64,000 nucleotides of DNA from Allantophomopsis cytisporea (taxonomy: Eukaryota > Ascomycota > Leotiomycetes > Phacidiales > Phacidiaceae): NCBI GenBank assembly GCA_024752435.1, contig CP103027.1:124001-188000 (forward strand), in the 5' to 3' direction. This document shows positions 34,698 to 47,164 of the stretch, piece by piece. Below the pieces are notes generated by a model. The model was not told the origin of the DNA, did not search any database, and worked only from the letters and a program-made list of their open reading frames with translations. The translations under genes were made by a program, and so were the position numbers. Each line of letters begins with the position of its first letter. The first letter of the stretch is position 1.

Positions 34698-36516
34698 CTA
34701 AACTTTTAGAATCTCCTGACTCCTTTCCGTCATCAACTCCGTCATACCCTCCTCTTCAGGCTCCAACAACTTCCACATCTCTAACACCCTCTTCCGCTTC
34801 CCCTCGTCCCTTTCTTTCAAATCAAACGAAAACTCCTCAGGCTTAGCAATCAACAAACTTGAATACTCCATGTCTTTTACCTCGATCTCCCTCCCATCCT
34901 CGCCTGTTTTCTTGCTAATGTCAAAGGCCCATGCAATGGCTCCACAGACGAGAAGCAGCTCGTGGTTCACAATGTCAATGCCCATGCAGATGCGGCGGCC
35001 GTACCCAAACTGCGAGTGACCTTCGAGGCGCGGGAAAGTGGTTAGTGGCTCTTTGTAGGTTGGGAATGCGGGGGCAAGCCAGCGATTAGGGAGGAAAGAC
35101 TCGGCGTGTGGATAGACGTCTGGGTCGCGAGTGAGGCCCCTATTTAATTTAGCTGTCTTGCTTCCTAGTATAAATTGAGGAACAGAAAATACCATTCCAT
35201 GGCATGGATCGTCGAACCAGCAGGGATAAAGTGACCATTATATATATAATCTTTTGTTGAAGCATGCGGGATACCTGCAATTGTCAGCAAGGTCACGTGG
35301 CGAGTCAAGAGATGATATACGTACCGGTAGGAACAGGAGGGCGCCACCTCATCACTTCCTTAACGACAGCTCTGAGCACAGGCAAATCCGGCATATCGCT
35401 CATCTCAGGCAATCTATCCCCACAAACGCGGTCAATCTCCTCTTGCATTTTTCTCAGCCACTGCGGATGCAACACCATTGCCAGAACAAAGCTCTGCATG
35501 GGACTCGCGATAGTCAGGGCTCCCGCAATAGCCATCATGCCCACCTGATACGCGCCCTCAAGATCATCGATCTTGAATTTCTCCTGGGAATCAAGGAACA
35601 TCGTCGTGTAGGATGGCTTTGCTACGCCAGCCTCCCAATCTCGCCGCACATTCACCAGGTTCTCAAGAAAGAAGGCACGCTCAGCTGCATAGCGCTTTTC
35701 TTCTGTGCGTTTCCAGGGTGAGATGAATCGTGGGAGGGAAGCCAGGGGTGAAATCACGTTCGGGAGGGAGCCCGCGGGCGAGATTACGTAGAGGAGGTTC
35801 ATGGTCACTACTTGCAGAGCGGGTGCGGGATCCGGAGAGCCCCAAGCCAGACGTGAGATATTGCGGCTGGTATGGTCCTCAAAATGTTTTTTGTAAGAAG
35901 ATGGGGAGGTGAGGAGCTTGTAGAGAAGACGTTTGGTCTCAATTACTGGGTATTGGTGCTGAGACTGTTTTGCGCTGGTTGTCATGAGGTGATGGCCGAA
36001 TTTGCGTTGACGCTGCCATATTTCTGGGAAGACTGTTAGTGAAACTGAGTCATGTGATTGGAATACGGAATCACCATTTTTTCCGAGCAGTGGAAGGTAT
36101 TCTCCTCCGGTCTTGTTGATGGGTAGATTATTAATTAGAGGCCTGTCAGAGAATGTAGCACTTTGTTTGGCGAGTAAGTCCTGGGCAATTTTCTCCGATG
36201 AGATCCAGACATGTGTCGTGCCGAAAAGCTCGTGCTTGTAAATTGGACCGAATTCTTTTGACCATTTGTAAAAGTGGAGCCATGTCCTTTCAGATGGAAT
36301 ATCATGAATTCTACCAATCAAAGGTATACCTGAATGGCGGTTAATATCAAGATGGTCTGTCATTGGGAAAGAGGAAGGAATACCCCAAGGCCCAGGCAGT
36401 TTGCGTATACCATAGGGCATATGCCGATAAGGACTTTTGATCCATCTGTATATGACAAAGAGGCAAATGAAAACGAGTGCCAAGAACGGACTTGAACGAA
36501 GAGTTGAGAAATCCAT
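34698..36516 (-). CDS. Cytochrome P450 monooxygenase
   Basis: Five exons (36384-36516, 36075-36329, 35325-36023, 35193-35274, 34698-35139) give 536 aa. Two introns (36330-36383, 54 nt; 36024-36074, 51 nt) are multiples of three and stop-free, so the unspliced frame stays open; splicing restores standard P450 spacing (LPGPWG-IPLIGR and LLGKN-EIWQRQRKFG). Signature elements are an N-terminal membrane anchor (~9-26), I-helix AGALT, the ExxR pair E352/R355 (KEVMRW), FLPNRW as the PERF-type motif and the heme loop FGYGRRICMG with axial Cys441. The start is ATG 36516; an in-frame GTG lies just upstream. It acts on the ER with a P450 reductase. Clan resembles fungal CYP families of secondary metabolism, but no cluster genes adjoin it and the substrate is unknown. 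Confidence 0.93.
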
Positions 36517-39500
36517 TGTCACGACTAGGAAATCTCAAGGCTTCACACACTTGAAGCATACTTAGGTTACTACTATATGGACCGCAACATCTACTTATAC
36601 TAAGCGGCAATGCATCATCACGTAGGTATGAGATATGCATAAGCACCATGCTAGTCAGCTGCATCTTTCTCATACGATCTCATCTGAAGAGGCGTTGGAA
36701 CAAGGAATAGTTGTACTCCCATCTGTTTCTCATCAGCAACGCCATAATCCAAGTGATATCCGCGGCACGGAGGTTACATCACCAAGAAGCTTATCTATCC
36801 AGCCAAGTGTATGACGGTCAAGTTTGGGGAAATCCTCTTTTGAAATCCCTTTTCTTCTCATGGACATGGTTAATGCACAAGTGTACAAGGTTTGCCTGCG
36901 ACATGTCATCGGACAGTCTCTGTCTAGATGAAGTTACTGCGTCAAGACGCTGCAAGATTGAGCTTAGCAAGTCATAAACAAACAAACCAGAACATTGGGC
37001 AGAACATGAATGAACAAGGTTCTAATCCTAGAACTTATCGATCAGCAATGTAATATCATATCCGGGCCCAGAAGGACAAGAAGTGAAAGTGATATCCAAC
37101 TAATCAGCCTGGTTGGGGAGTTGGCTATCCCAATTTGGATTTAGAGAAGTACTTGAAATTGATAACAGTAGGTATTATCATAACAGATCTCCGACAGTAC
37201 TAAGCCACAAGAATTACCTCTTTGAATTTGGTGGGTCTGAAAATGTAAGAGAAGGGTTTCGCACTTGATTAACAGTGCTCGTCCCATAACTTTGAATGAT
37301 ATGCAGTACTACACACTGATTTGGTTGCAGATACAGCAGCTTGCAGAGAAGATTAAATCTTCTAGAAGCTAGCCATCTTCACTATCAAGTACAGCATTTT
37401 CATGGTAGGATGTCACTATGGGCTTGAGCTTAAGATTGGCGAAGCTGATTGATCGTCATAGTAACCGTAGTTAACGCAACAGTGGACAGGTATTGATTAT
37501 CGTATATGCATCGAGTTGTCCGTTGGGATGTACAAGCTATGATTGACAGTATACCGCATCAAAGGCATTGCCATGCAGCAAAGAAAGTAATTCAACTTTG
37601 TATCTTTTTCCCCATGTAATCGAACTCAGGGAGTTCTTGATAGGGTTACATTGAGGCATGGAAGCTCAACGTAAGTGGCTGTTTTGGAGGCGATCTACCA
37701 TTTCCTTGAGCTGAAGACTAGTAAGGTATTTACTAGTCAGGAAATAAAACGTCGACTAATAGAAGGGGACAATAGTGGTTCGAAAGGCCAAACAATTGAA
37801 TCTGAGGACAATGTAGTGAAGGAGATGCGAGGTGCAATTGAGTAGCACTTACGTCGTTAGTCTTAGTATTTGTTGGTTATTGCGCAATTGTTCGCTGCCG
37901 AGCCTTGGTTATGCGAAAGAGGTGTTACCACCGATATCTGTCTCTTGGTCACCCTCCTTTCGGATGAGAGGTAGACTTGGCGTCACAATGCTCCTTGTGT
38001 GCAAGAATTAACCTTCACTAATCAGAATAATTATAAACAGGGGGAACGGACAACCCACGTTAGACGGCATATCCTTCGCCACCAATGCTGCTTCCAGATG
38101 CTTCAGCAGTCCAAAGTAGGAGCTCCAAAAGCAGTGTGGCATCAGAAAGAGCCAAGAGTAAATAAAGATTAGCCTCAACTCACCAGGGTGTGGAACGTTC
38201 ACTAGTGGAAGTACGTATCAATACCCCTTGGCCTCCGGAAAGGAAATCAGAACAGAGTAGGAAATGTTTTCTGAACATCCATGTTCTTCAACAGTAGCCT
38301 TGTGCAACCAAGCCGGCGATCATTTCCTGCAAATGATGCTGCGGTGGCATGTCCCCTTGTACTTACATGAGCAAACAATAAGTGATGAATTGTACATACA
38401 ATGCTTTTGTACTGCAAAGTGCCGGACGAACTCTCCTAGTCGCTGGAAGATGTAGTGATGAATGAGGTAGCCAAGCTTTTTGCGATTTAACTTCTCGCTA
38501 CTGTGGTGAAGCGTCTGGCGGCGTCTACCACGCAAATCAATAGGAACAACGACACGCCACCTTACATATCTCCCTCATCTGTGCCTGTTGTACCCAACCA
38601 GTGCCGGAAACAATAGAGAATCATAAGCTTAAGCGTACTCATTCCATAAACTCCGAAACTCCGAGATCTTCCGGGGTATAATCCCAAGGTGCATCCGGGG
38701 ACTGTCGTATGACCCTCTGAGAATAACGAGGATACCTCTCATCCCGTCTCTCCGTCTCTTGAGCCTTGTAGTTTGAGCTGATCTGCAGGAAATATACCGA
38801 AGCCAACATGCGGTTGCGAAACTACTGCAGTGAGACCTGATACATATAAATCTCGGCATCCGGGGTACAGCGGAGGTCTTATCAGATAGCATGCATAGTT
38901 GTGCTTATTTTCACGAATTATATTGTAGCCGAGCCATGGTAGCATCGTATATTGTGCTGCAGAACGGTACGCCTTCTGTGACATGGCACTTATCATACAT
39001 ATATAGCATGTAAGATAACAGATGATAAAGCTTTGGTTGATAGTCTATGGTAGAGTATGGTATTCACTCACACGCCCATTAAATACCAAGGAGCAGCAAA
39101 CATCTCAACAACTGATCATACTGGTAACTTTATTTATAGAGGATTTTCTCCGTGGGCAATTATCCTTACAGCTTATCCTTATCCTAGGACGAGCAAAAGC
39201 GGAAGACTAGATGTTAAGTTAGGAGTTATGTTGTCGTCTTCATTGGTTCGAACAAAGTTCAGCTATTTCTCCTCGTCGTCAACTGTACGCGTTCCCGCTA
39301 ATTCGGAATAATCGTGAAGCAATCCCCGAGTTACCTGAACAAATGGTAGATGAAACATCAACAGGCAAATGTAAGCACATGGCGGTATGAGCATATTGCA
39401 TGATTGGTATGACAATAGAAATCAGCGACAAAAAGAAGACAAAATGTCAAGTAAATAGGCGGTTTTTACAGAAACAATATTCATAACGTGTGTCATCAAT

Positions 39501-42500
39501 ATCTCTCATTTCAACTTTCCAAGCGTCTCATACCCACGTTACCTGAACGCAACAAATACGACGATTGTGCACACGCGGCACACCATTCCACTTGACAGCC
39601 AACCTCAACCGCAGACCAAAGCAGCGAGAACGCCTCCCGCCGCGAAGAAGCTTGGGCATCCTCATTCATGGGCTATCTAGCTATTCAATCCTCCGAACCA
39701 ACTGCCTCAATCTCCTCTTGTGCACTAACTAATTAATCCCAAGCTTACAAACGGGCCCATAAGCCTTCATTCCACATACTACCTACCTTTCAAATTGAAA
39801 TATACTCGCCGCATTTCATTCGACAAACGGTGACTCGGAGCTACCTCCCGTCGTACCCCGCTCATCTGCTCACTTTTATTTGACCCTCGTGCCTCTCAGC
39901 TCTGGCAGCGTACTTGTGCCGATGAACCGCACAATCGGCGTTGAAGCTGGTTCCTTGCTTACGCATTGGGATTCAAGGTGAGGTTGATGATATGCATTGA
40001 ACGCTTCGAACTCTGGACGGAAGACGACGAGGAGTACGAATACCAGACTTGATGACGCACCAAAGTTTCGGGGCTGACTCTAGGTTTCTGGAAAATTTCG
40101 TTCCATAGCCGCTTCTAAATAAATTTCAGCTCGAATCGCCTACCTGTTGTCAGAAGGTCGGTCGCATATATCGCACTTGCTTTTAGGCTTTGATTGCTAT
40201 TTGTGACATCGATGAGGATACCAGAATGGAAAAACATTTTTGACTTTTGATCCAACTCGGGTTCCGGAGATCGTCTATTCGCTGAAACTGTTCATTGTGT
40301 TGTGGTTAAAAAGAATCTCCTCGCCACAAGCGTATATCTTACATATTGAAGGCTTTCCAAGCTTTTGGATTGAGGAGTACGCTTTCTGTTCATATGACGT
40401 CTATTTTGATGAGCCCAACGGGAGTATGCTTTAACGACCAACGTAAGTCGGTCATTTTTCACAAACTTGAAGGCGAAGACTTTGGCTTTCATCGGTAAGA
40501 CCGGTCACTTGCAACACACTTGAAGACATCGAGATCTTGGCTTTTATCGGCGAGGTCGGTGACTGTCAGTCCAGATTTCTAACACTCAAGCTCTAGGCAA
40601 ATTTCTAGAGACTTTCGGCGTACATATAGTTTACCGATTACCAGATTATGCAGGTTTGCGGATTGAGGAATTGGCCACGCGTACTGGTTGTGGCACTTAT
40701 CTTGCAAAACTTGAAAGCTGTAGTGAGACTTGATTATTGCGATCGGAACATTAATTTCAAAGGCTTCATTCTAGAAGTATGTCAACGGTTAATGTCGATT
40801 ATAGAAGACAGACTACTCCTTGAACGGAACATATAGGATGCGCTAGTCTTTTTCCCATCTATCAAAGCGGCATTTTCAAGTGTTCCGGTACATATTAATT
40901 TATACGAGGTTCCTCACATAATTAATATTTTATTTACTTCAAGATATTATTTTCTACCACATATATTTCACAAACAACATAAACTCTTTACTATCAAGAA
41001 TCATCATAGATAAGTAACTAATAGATTGTTCTAGACTAATGCCATCAGTCACAAGATGCTGCGGGATTAAGCTTTTCTCTCGTTCCTCGCTCCCTATCAT
41101 TACCATACTCGACAGCATCCCCACCAGTCTCATACCCTCATTGTTGCTGATCTTACACAGATTCGCCTCAGTCTTGAAGAGCTTCAAGATGCTGCCGCTG
41201 TGATATGAGGTAGCTGGGGGTATTACAATCATATATCTGTACCTATTACCAGGAAGGCCGCTAATGTGTGGAACTCAAATTAACTGAGTTTCGGAATCTT
41301 TCATACTGGCTACGAAATATTAATAGTAGAGTAAGTCAGATCACATAGTCCATCAAACGTGTTCTGCTGTTCGCCCCGTATAATTTGATAGCTTTCATTT
41401 ATGGCAAAGCACCGATCTCTTCCTCTTGAAGCATTGCTCACCAACGTATATATACATATACTACCCCCGTTAACGAGAGCTCCAATTCAACTCCAAATCG
41501 TGATGTCTCACTCACTTGCAATTTCTAACTCTGTGAGAATCTTAAATTCCTTATTTCATCATTAATGCCCCTCTTTACTGGCAAACCATGCACCAAATCA
41601 TGTTTTCCTGCAACGTTCTTCTACACCTATCTGGATCCGGATTCTATCCGGCCCTGTGCGGGGACACTCGTCATCGTCCCTCCTCTCCCCACAATTCACG
41701 AACTCGTCGCCGGTCCATTCTTCGCCATCGTTCACTCAGGCATCGTAACGCACGGTTAAGTGCGGACAAATACCCGGAAACACGGCCCGACGGCAATGGA
41801 CTTTCCAGTGAAACACCTGTGACGTTTTATCCCCTCAAGGTGCACAGAGGCCCTTTATAGAGTTTCTAGCGCTTAATGTGTCAAGAACAAACACAAGTCT
41901 CGTAATACATGGCATCATATACGAGGGTAGTCTACGATCTGCGTACATTTCTTGTTCTATTCCTGCTAGATTTCTGGATTGACATCTGACATTAGATTAT
42001 AAGGTTTTCGTAATAGTGATATCACTTTATAGGATTTCTAGATTCCACTTGTTCATAATTCAGATCTCTCATAATTAAATAGTGAGACTCGTAGAACCTC
42101 CTTATCTTTGAAAAAGTCTTCTATACCACAAATCAAGTCTATACGCGTACAAACTCACTGCATTGGCCCCTATCATCATGTCCACGTAAATCACCATCTG
42201 CCCTTTCACAGGCTTCTCACTTCCCGTTCATTACTTTATTTAATTCAACACCACTGTGCCCATTTTGGGGGGTAGTTAGGCGCCTATAATACGGAAAGAC
42301 GCAATGAAGCCAGGGGGTGGAGGCGCAAAATCTTTCTTCCACTGAGGCTTAGAGGCTCATTATATCATTCTTCATAATTTATTGAGGGCGATCAAGTGCG
42401 GCGATGGATGTTTGTATAAGTTTGGGAGAGTGTTGACTTGAGGAGAAGGATGCGGTGATAGTTGAAGAAAGTGGTGATGATTGTTGCATCCTCATTATAT

Positions 42501-42776
42501 AATTAAATTATGTCTATTTTTCTCTATACAACTTGTATATGTCTTAAGTTCTGTCCTTTTCATGGGACCCTTTCATGCCATTATTCTTTAGCATCTGTAT
42601 CGCTCTCAATGTTATATCCGCGTTAATGCGTTGCCCGGGGTATTTCTAAAGCATTCTTCTTCACATAACTCCTACCAACCAAGACAACGTTACTTCTGCG
42701 AATTCGTCGACAGGAATAACACGCATGTCCCGACAATCGACATCGTTATAATCGTTATAAGCTGTAACCATCAGCC
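36517..42776. other. 6.3-kb region without a gene
   Basis: No supportable gene on either strand; open frames are all under about 95 codons. The sequence is moderately AT-rich and contains one ~53-bp tandem repeat (listed separately). I saw no transposase, reverse transcriptase or terminal repeat by eye. It could be a degraded repeat, a regulatory stretch or the site of a lost gene. Confidence 0.55.
40436..40564. repeat. ~53-bp imperfect tandem repeat
   Basis: Units 40465-40509 and 40518-40564 share ACTTGAAG, CTTGGCTTT, ATCGG and a GGTC core followed by GACT or CACT. The junction GTAAG-TCGGTCA at 40442-40454 is the tail of a further partial copy. Confidence 0.75.
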
Positions 42777-43383
42777 TTAGTCCTCGCCCAATATCTCAAC
42801 TTTCACTCCCTCCAGGAGAAAAGAAAAGAAAGAAAGAAAATCTATAAAAATAATGGCACGAGAAAACACAATACCCCCCTCAGGAAAACTCACTACTTGC
42901 GTCTTCCACCCCGTCTGCACCAACGCCCTCCTCCTCGAATATTTCTGCACCGTCTTAATATAATTCCCGAGCCCAACCCCAAGACACAGCAGTGCAATGG
43001 CCCAAAACACAATCCCCAACGGCAGCGCCATGCGCAGCTCAAGTGACGAGGGCGACGACTTCAGATGGAAGCTGATGATAATGGCAATGGATACGATTGA
43101 CATATACATGGAGAGGCGCAGATACGACAGGAAAGTGCGCTCGTTCGCACAGTGGTCGCGTGCGTCGCTGTCCGTGTTGTCGAAGAGGAGGGGGCCGAGG
43201 AGGGGCTTGTGCGTGAAGATTGGCGATGGGGAGAGGGTGTGGCTGTTCGGTGTCAATTGGAATCCAATGTCTTTGAAGAGGGAGGAGGTACTTTGCGACT
43301 AATACTGGGCGAGCGTGTATTGCTACGCAGGCTGGAGCGTAGGTATTTCGCTCTCCTACGACTTCTTCATCGTCTGTTTCCAT
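42777..43383 (-). CDS. DUF202-domain membrane protein
   Basis: Exon 1 (43360-43383) encodes METDDEEV and joins exon 2 at 43298 through a 61-nt intron (GTAGGA donor, TTAG acceptor); without it there is no ATG. The core has the DUF202 signature RDHCANERTFLSYLRLSM followed by a hydrophobic segment, a second one (LPLGIVFWAIALLCLGVGLG) and the basic YIKTVQKYSRRRALVQTGW. The 3' end is ambiguous. Reading through gives 181 aa ending at 42777. Using the canonical GTGAGT donor at 42893 and a TATAG acceptor (52-nt intron) gives 155 aa ending IFFLSFLFSWRE at 42803. The domain also occurs in VTC polyphosphate-polymerase proteins; small stand-alone members are integral membrane proteins of unknown function. 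Confidence 0.75.
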
Positions 43384-44711
43384 GGTGTGGTGTGTGAGGT
43401 GGGTTGTGTTGTTGTGGGGAGACAACTGAGTCTGTTGGATTCCGAAATTCCGAAATTATAGAAATCTACATTTTTATCAATGGATGCTTGTGGATGAGAT
43501 GATCATTGCGGGGTGAGGTCTGCTGCGTTGCACGCTACTACATCATAGCTAAGCTTTAATTGTATTCACAATCTTATGAAAGGCACTTTGACTTTGTGCT
43601 TGACGATTGATAATGGTTGTTGGCCTTGATGGTCAGTCATGAAGTTGCCATGATAAGATAAGTACGTACCTTGTCGATCCTGCGATTTTATGCTCCGAGA
43701 GATTGATTACTCGACATGATCTATGTATTCGTTGAAAGTTTTATGTATGGACGTTGTTCTTGACAGGAACTGAAGCTAGCTTGCTCATATATTCATTCCT
43801 TTATGTGGGGTAAATGTCTCATGATTTCTGAAGATTTGACTGCGATTACTAGTGAGAAGGAGTACAGCACCAATAGAATTCCCCGTTGATCTCTTCTCGA
43901 GCCACTCAGATCCTTTTCTCTATTCGACCTGCCATACTATTGTCCTTTCTTCTTGCTCCAAACCACAATAGCACGAAAGTGCAACATCTCAACCTCCATG
44001 CTCTGACATGAGAAATCGAGAATTGCCGATAATTATCGCATATGTATTATCAAATTTACGCCCGAGTCAAGTTTCTCTTCCAAAATGAAATGTTCACATC
44101 CTCTCGGATCTGCATACTACTTCTGGCATGACGTCTTGCAGAGGGTGGGATCTGTGTGGCCTTTGAGCGGGATTCTCTTGCCTAGCAGGCAAAACACAGA
44201 GCCAGGCTCGGCCATCCTTATCGTCCCGCAATCCAAGCTCCCCGTCGCCTCTGACTACAAGAAAAGACGATAACCCGATAAAAATGTTATGGTGGGGAAG
44301 ATCCATTGCACAGTGGTCACAGCATAGGCCGACGGGTGCCGCCGGGAATCATCGAGTCACTCAAAAAGTGCCTGAAGCTCGACTCTCTCTGTCTTCATCA
44401 CCTTAAAACTGAGAGTCCACTTCAACCTTGTCACTTTGCTTATCCTCCCCGATAAATCACCTTTTTTTTGATTGTATTTATCTTTACACCAACTGCTTTG
44501 CAATCGATCTCCCAAATCCAACATCCCATTCTTATTCCTATATATATTTGCATCCTTCGAGACCTTTGCTGTGGGAGTAAATGTGATTACTTCCACACTA
44601 TCAAATTTGTACCTCCGGCACAAGTGCAGTAACCTTTGGGGTAAACTTTTCTACACACTTTTGAGGCTGTGATCTTTCAGGTGGAGGGAGCGAAAGAAAG
44701 AAGCTCACAAC
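43384..44711. other. Divergent intergenic region DUF202 / MATE
   Basis: No gene seen. It must contain the promoters of both neighbours. A T-rich stretch (44461-44545) precedes the MATE start codon. Confidence 0.55.
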
Positions 44712-46706
44712 ATGCCGTCGAGCGCAAAACCCATTCGAAATGCAGGTCAAAGTACCACTTACGGTTCTTTAAGTCGTTCACCATTCAGTAATTCCTACCT
44801 GGCAGCCTCCCCAATAGCTCAAGCCTCCATTGCGCGCGATATCGAAGAGGCCTCCTCTGAAAGTGGGGAAGGCGACAATTCCTCGTCTGATTCCGAAGTA
44901 GACGCCCATCACAATGGCTTCGCAACCTCATTTCGACGACCATCATTCGTGGCCTATGGTGGTTCGCGACCTACCGTCACGCCTCAACATCTCGATGCGG
45001 GATATTTGACGAAGAAAGAAAAGAAAGAGTCCAGGGAAGCCGAGGAGTCACTGCTCCGGGATAATTATCTTGCGCCCCCGAAGCACGGGAATGCACCACC
45101 GAGCAAGAATCCAGCCGTTAAGATTTGGAGAACTCTATTCAGTCCTCGGAGGCCGAGAGAGAATGCGGATCCCGAAATCGCTGATCCAGCACTGGAAGCA
45201 GAGCCGACGGAGACATCGACACTGTTACCTGATGGGGAATCGAGGAGGGATAGACACGAGAGACTGAATAGACAGTGGGAGGAAGCTGTTGCTGCAGGAA
45301 AAATAAAAACGACATGGCAACGAGAGGCGAAGACGTTGATTCAATACTCGAGTCCGATGGTTGTTACTTTTGTGCTACAATACTCGCTCACTGTCGCGAG
45401 TATTTTCACTGTTGGTCATTTAGGTAAAATCGAGCTGGGAGCCGTTAGTTTGGCTTCCATGACAGCAAATATCACAGGTTACGCAATATACCAAGGTCTT
45501 GCAACCTCGTTAGATACGCTCTGCGCTCAAGCTTATGGCTCAGGAAAGAAGCAGCTGGTTGGTCTGCAACTACAGCGCATGGTGTGGTTCCTGTGGGCGC
45601 TCACCATCCCAATCGGCTTCATCTGGTTCTTCTCCAAGCATATCCTCATGCTAATGGTGCCCGAGCGACAATCTGCCGAACTTGCTGGTCTTTACTTGCG
45701 CGTCCTAATTCTCGGTGCCCCGGGATATGCGGCTTTCGAATCTGGCAAGCGTTTCGTGCAAGCACAGGGTCTTTTCTCTGCGACGACGTACGTGCTCCTG
45801 CTTGCGGCGCCCCTGAACGCTTTCATGAACTGGCTTTTTGTCTGGCACTTCAACTGGGGCTTCATCGGTGCTCCTATCGCAGTCGCAGTCACCGACAATC
45901 TCCTCCCGCTCTTCCTATTCTCGTATGTCTACTTCATTGATGGCAAGGACTGCTGGAACGGCTTCACGAAGCGTGCATTCCATAACTGGGGGCCTATGGT
46001 CAAACTCGCGCTCCCAGGTCTCATTATGGTTGAGGCAGAGTTCCTCGCCTTTGAGATCCTCACGCTTGCCGCATCATACTTCTCTACCACCCATCTCGCT
46101 GCTCAGAGTATCCTCTCCACTCTCACGGCCCTCACATTCCAGATTCCCTTCTCAATCTCCATCGCCTCCAGCAGTACGTTCAAATAGACCCCTGTCCCCC
46201 TTATACCCAGTCACTAACTCATTATAGCTCGCGTCGCCAACCTTATCGGCGCAACGCTCGTCTCGGCCGCCAAAACCTCTGCCAAGGTCGCCATCGTAGC
46301 AGCCTGCATCGTCGGTATTTTCAACGTAATCCTCCTCTGGTCTCTCCGCACCAACATTCCGCAGCTCTTTACCGACGACATGGACGTAGTCCTGCTCGTC
46401 GCCCAAGTGCTCCCCCTCTGCGCCGCCTTCCAGCTCTTCGATGCGCTGACGGCCACCTGCAACGGCCTACTGCGCGGGCTCGGTAAGCAGGAGATTGGCG
46501 GGTATGTGAACCTATTCGCGTACTACGTCATTGCCATGCCGATATCGTTTGGACTTGGATTTGGCGCGCATTGGGAACTTGAAGGCTTGTGGTTGGGAGT
46601 CGCGCTTGCGCTGGGCATTGTTGCGGCTATTGAAGCGTATTTCTTGTACACGAGCTCTTGGGAAAAGGCTGTTGAGGATGCGCAGATGAGGAACGATAAC
46701 GCTTGA
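44712..46706 (+). CDS. MATE-family multidrug/toxin extrusion transporter
   Basis: Two exons (44712-46173, 46228-46706) give 646 aa; the 54-nt intron falls inside the conserved ISIASSTRVANLIGA block. About twelve membrane segments start near residue 215. Family hallmarks: GLATSLDTLCAQAYGSGKKQ, and in the second half LAAQSILSTLTALTFQIPFS and the C-terminal pore half. MATE proteins export organic cations in exchange for H+ or Na+. The first ~200 residues form a long hydrophilic tail: Ser-rich, acidic (SSESGEGDNSSSDSEVD), and Arg/Glu-rich before the first helix, typical of fungal members and probably a cytosolic regulatory or targeting region. The nearest yeast relative type would be Ycr061/Erc1-like vacuolar or plasma-membrane carriers; the substrate is unknown. 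Confidence 0.92.
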
Positions 46707-47164
46707 TTTTTTGGGGGTAATTCATTGGTAGATGTTGTTCATATAGCATTTTTGTTAGATATATGAGTGTAGATATACCAAAAGTCATTTTATGTTTATG
46801 GGTAGATACTGTATACTTTATTGCATACTATTTAATGTGAACGCAAACTAGACTCATCTAGTTCTCAAGCACGTAACTTTTTCGCTTTATGCTCTGAGAC
46901 TTAGAATCTGGAGGATCGGATATACAATCACCCCCATCAACTAGTTGGTTCTTTACTGAGCTAGAAAATTGTCAAGTATTAGATGTCCGTTTTCAAACAA
47001 GCCAATAGACATCATAATTTACATGAGCATGGAAGGGGGTATATATCAGTCACCGCAAAATCTCAGATATTCGAACCATACAGACACGAAATCAAAGTCA
47101 TTCAAAGCTAGGGTATGCACCGAACACCACATATGCCCGCCAACGCCGAACACCAAGCCAGCAA
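46707..47164. other. Intergenic, convergent 3' flanks
   Basis: No gene seen. The MATE and AP-3 mu genes converge here. Confidence 0.6.

Noticed and set aside
34698..36516. Secondary-metabolite gene cluster around the P450
   Set aside because: No synthase, transcription factor or tailoring enzyme is adjacent; flanks are gene-free or an ion exchanger.
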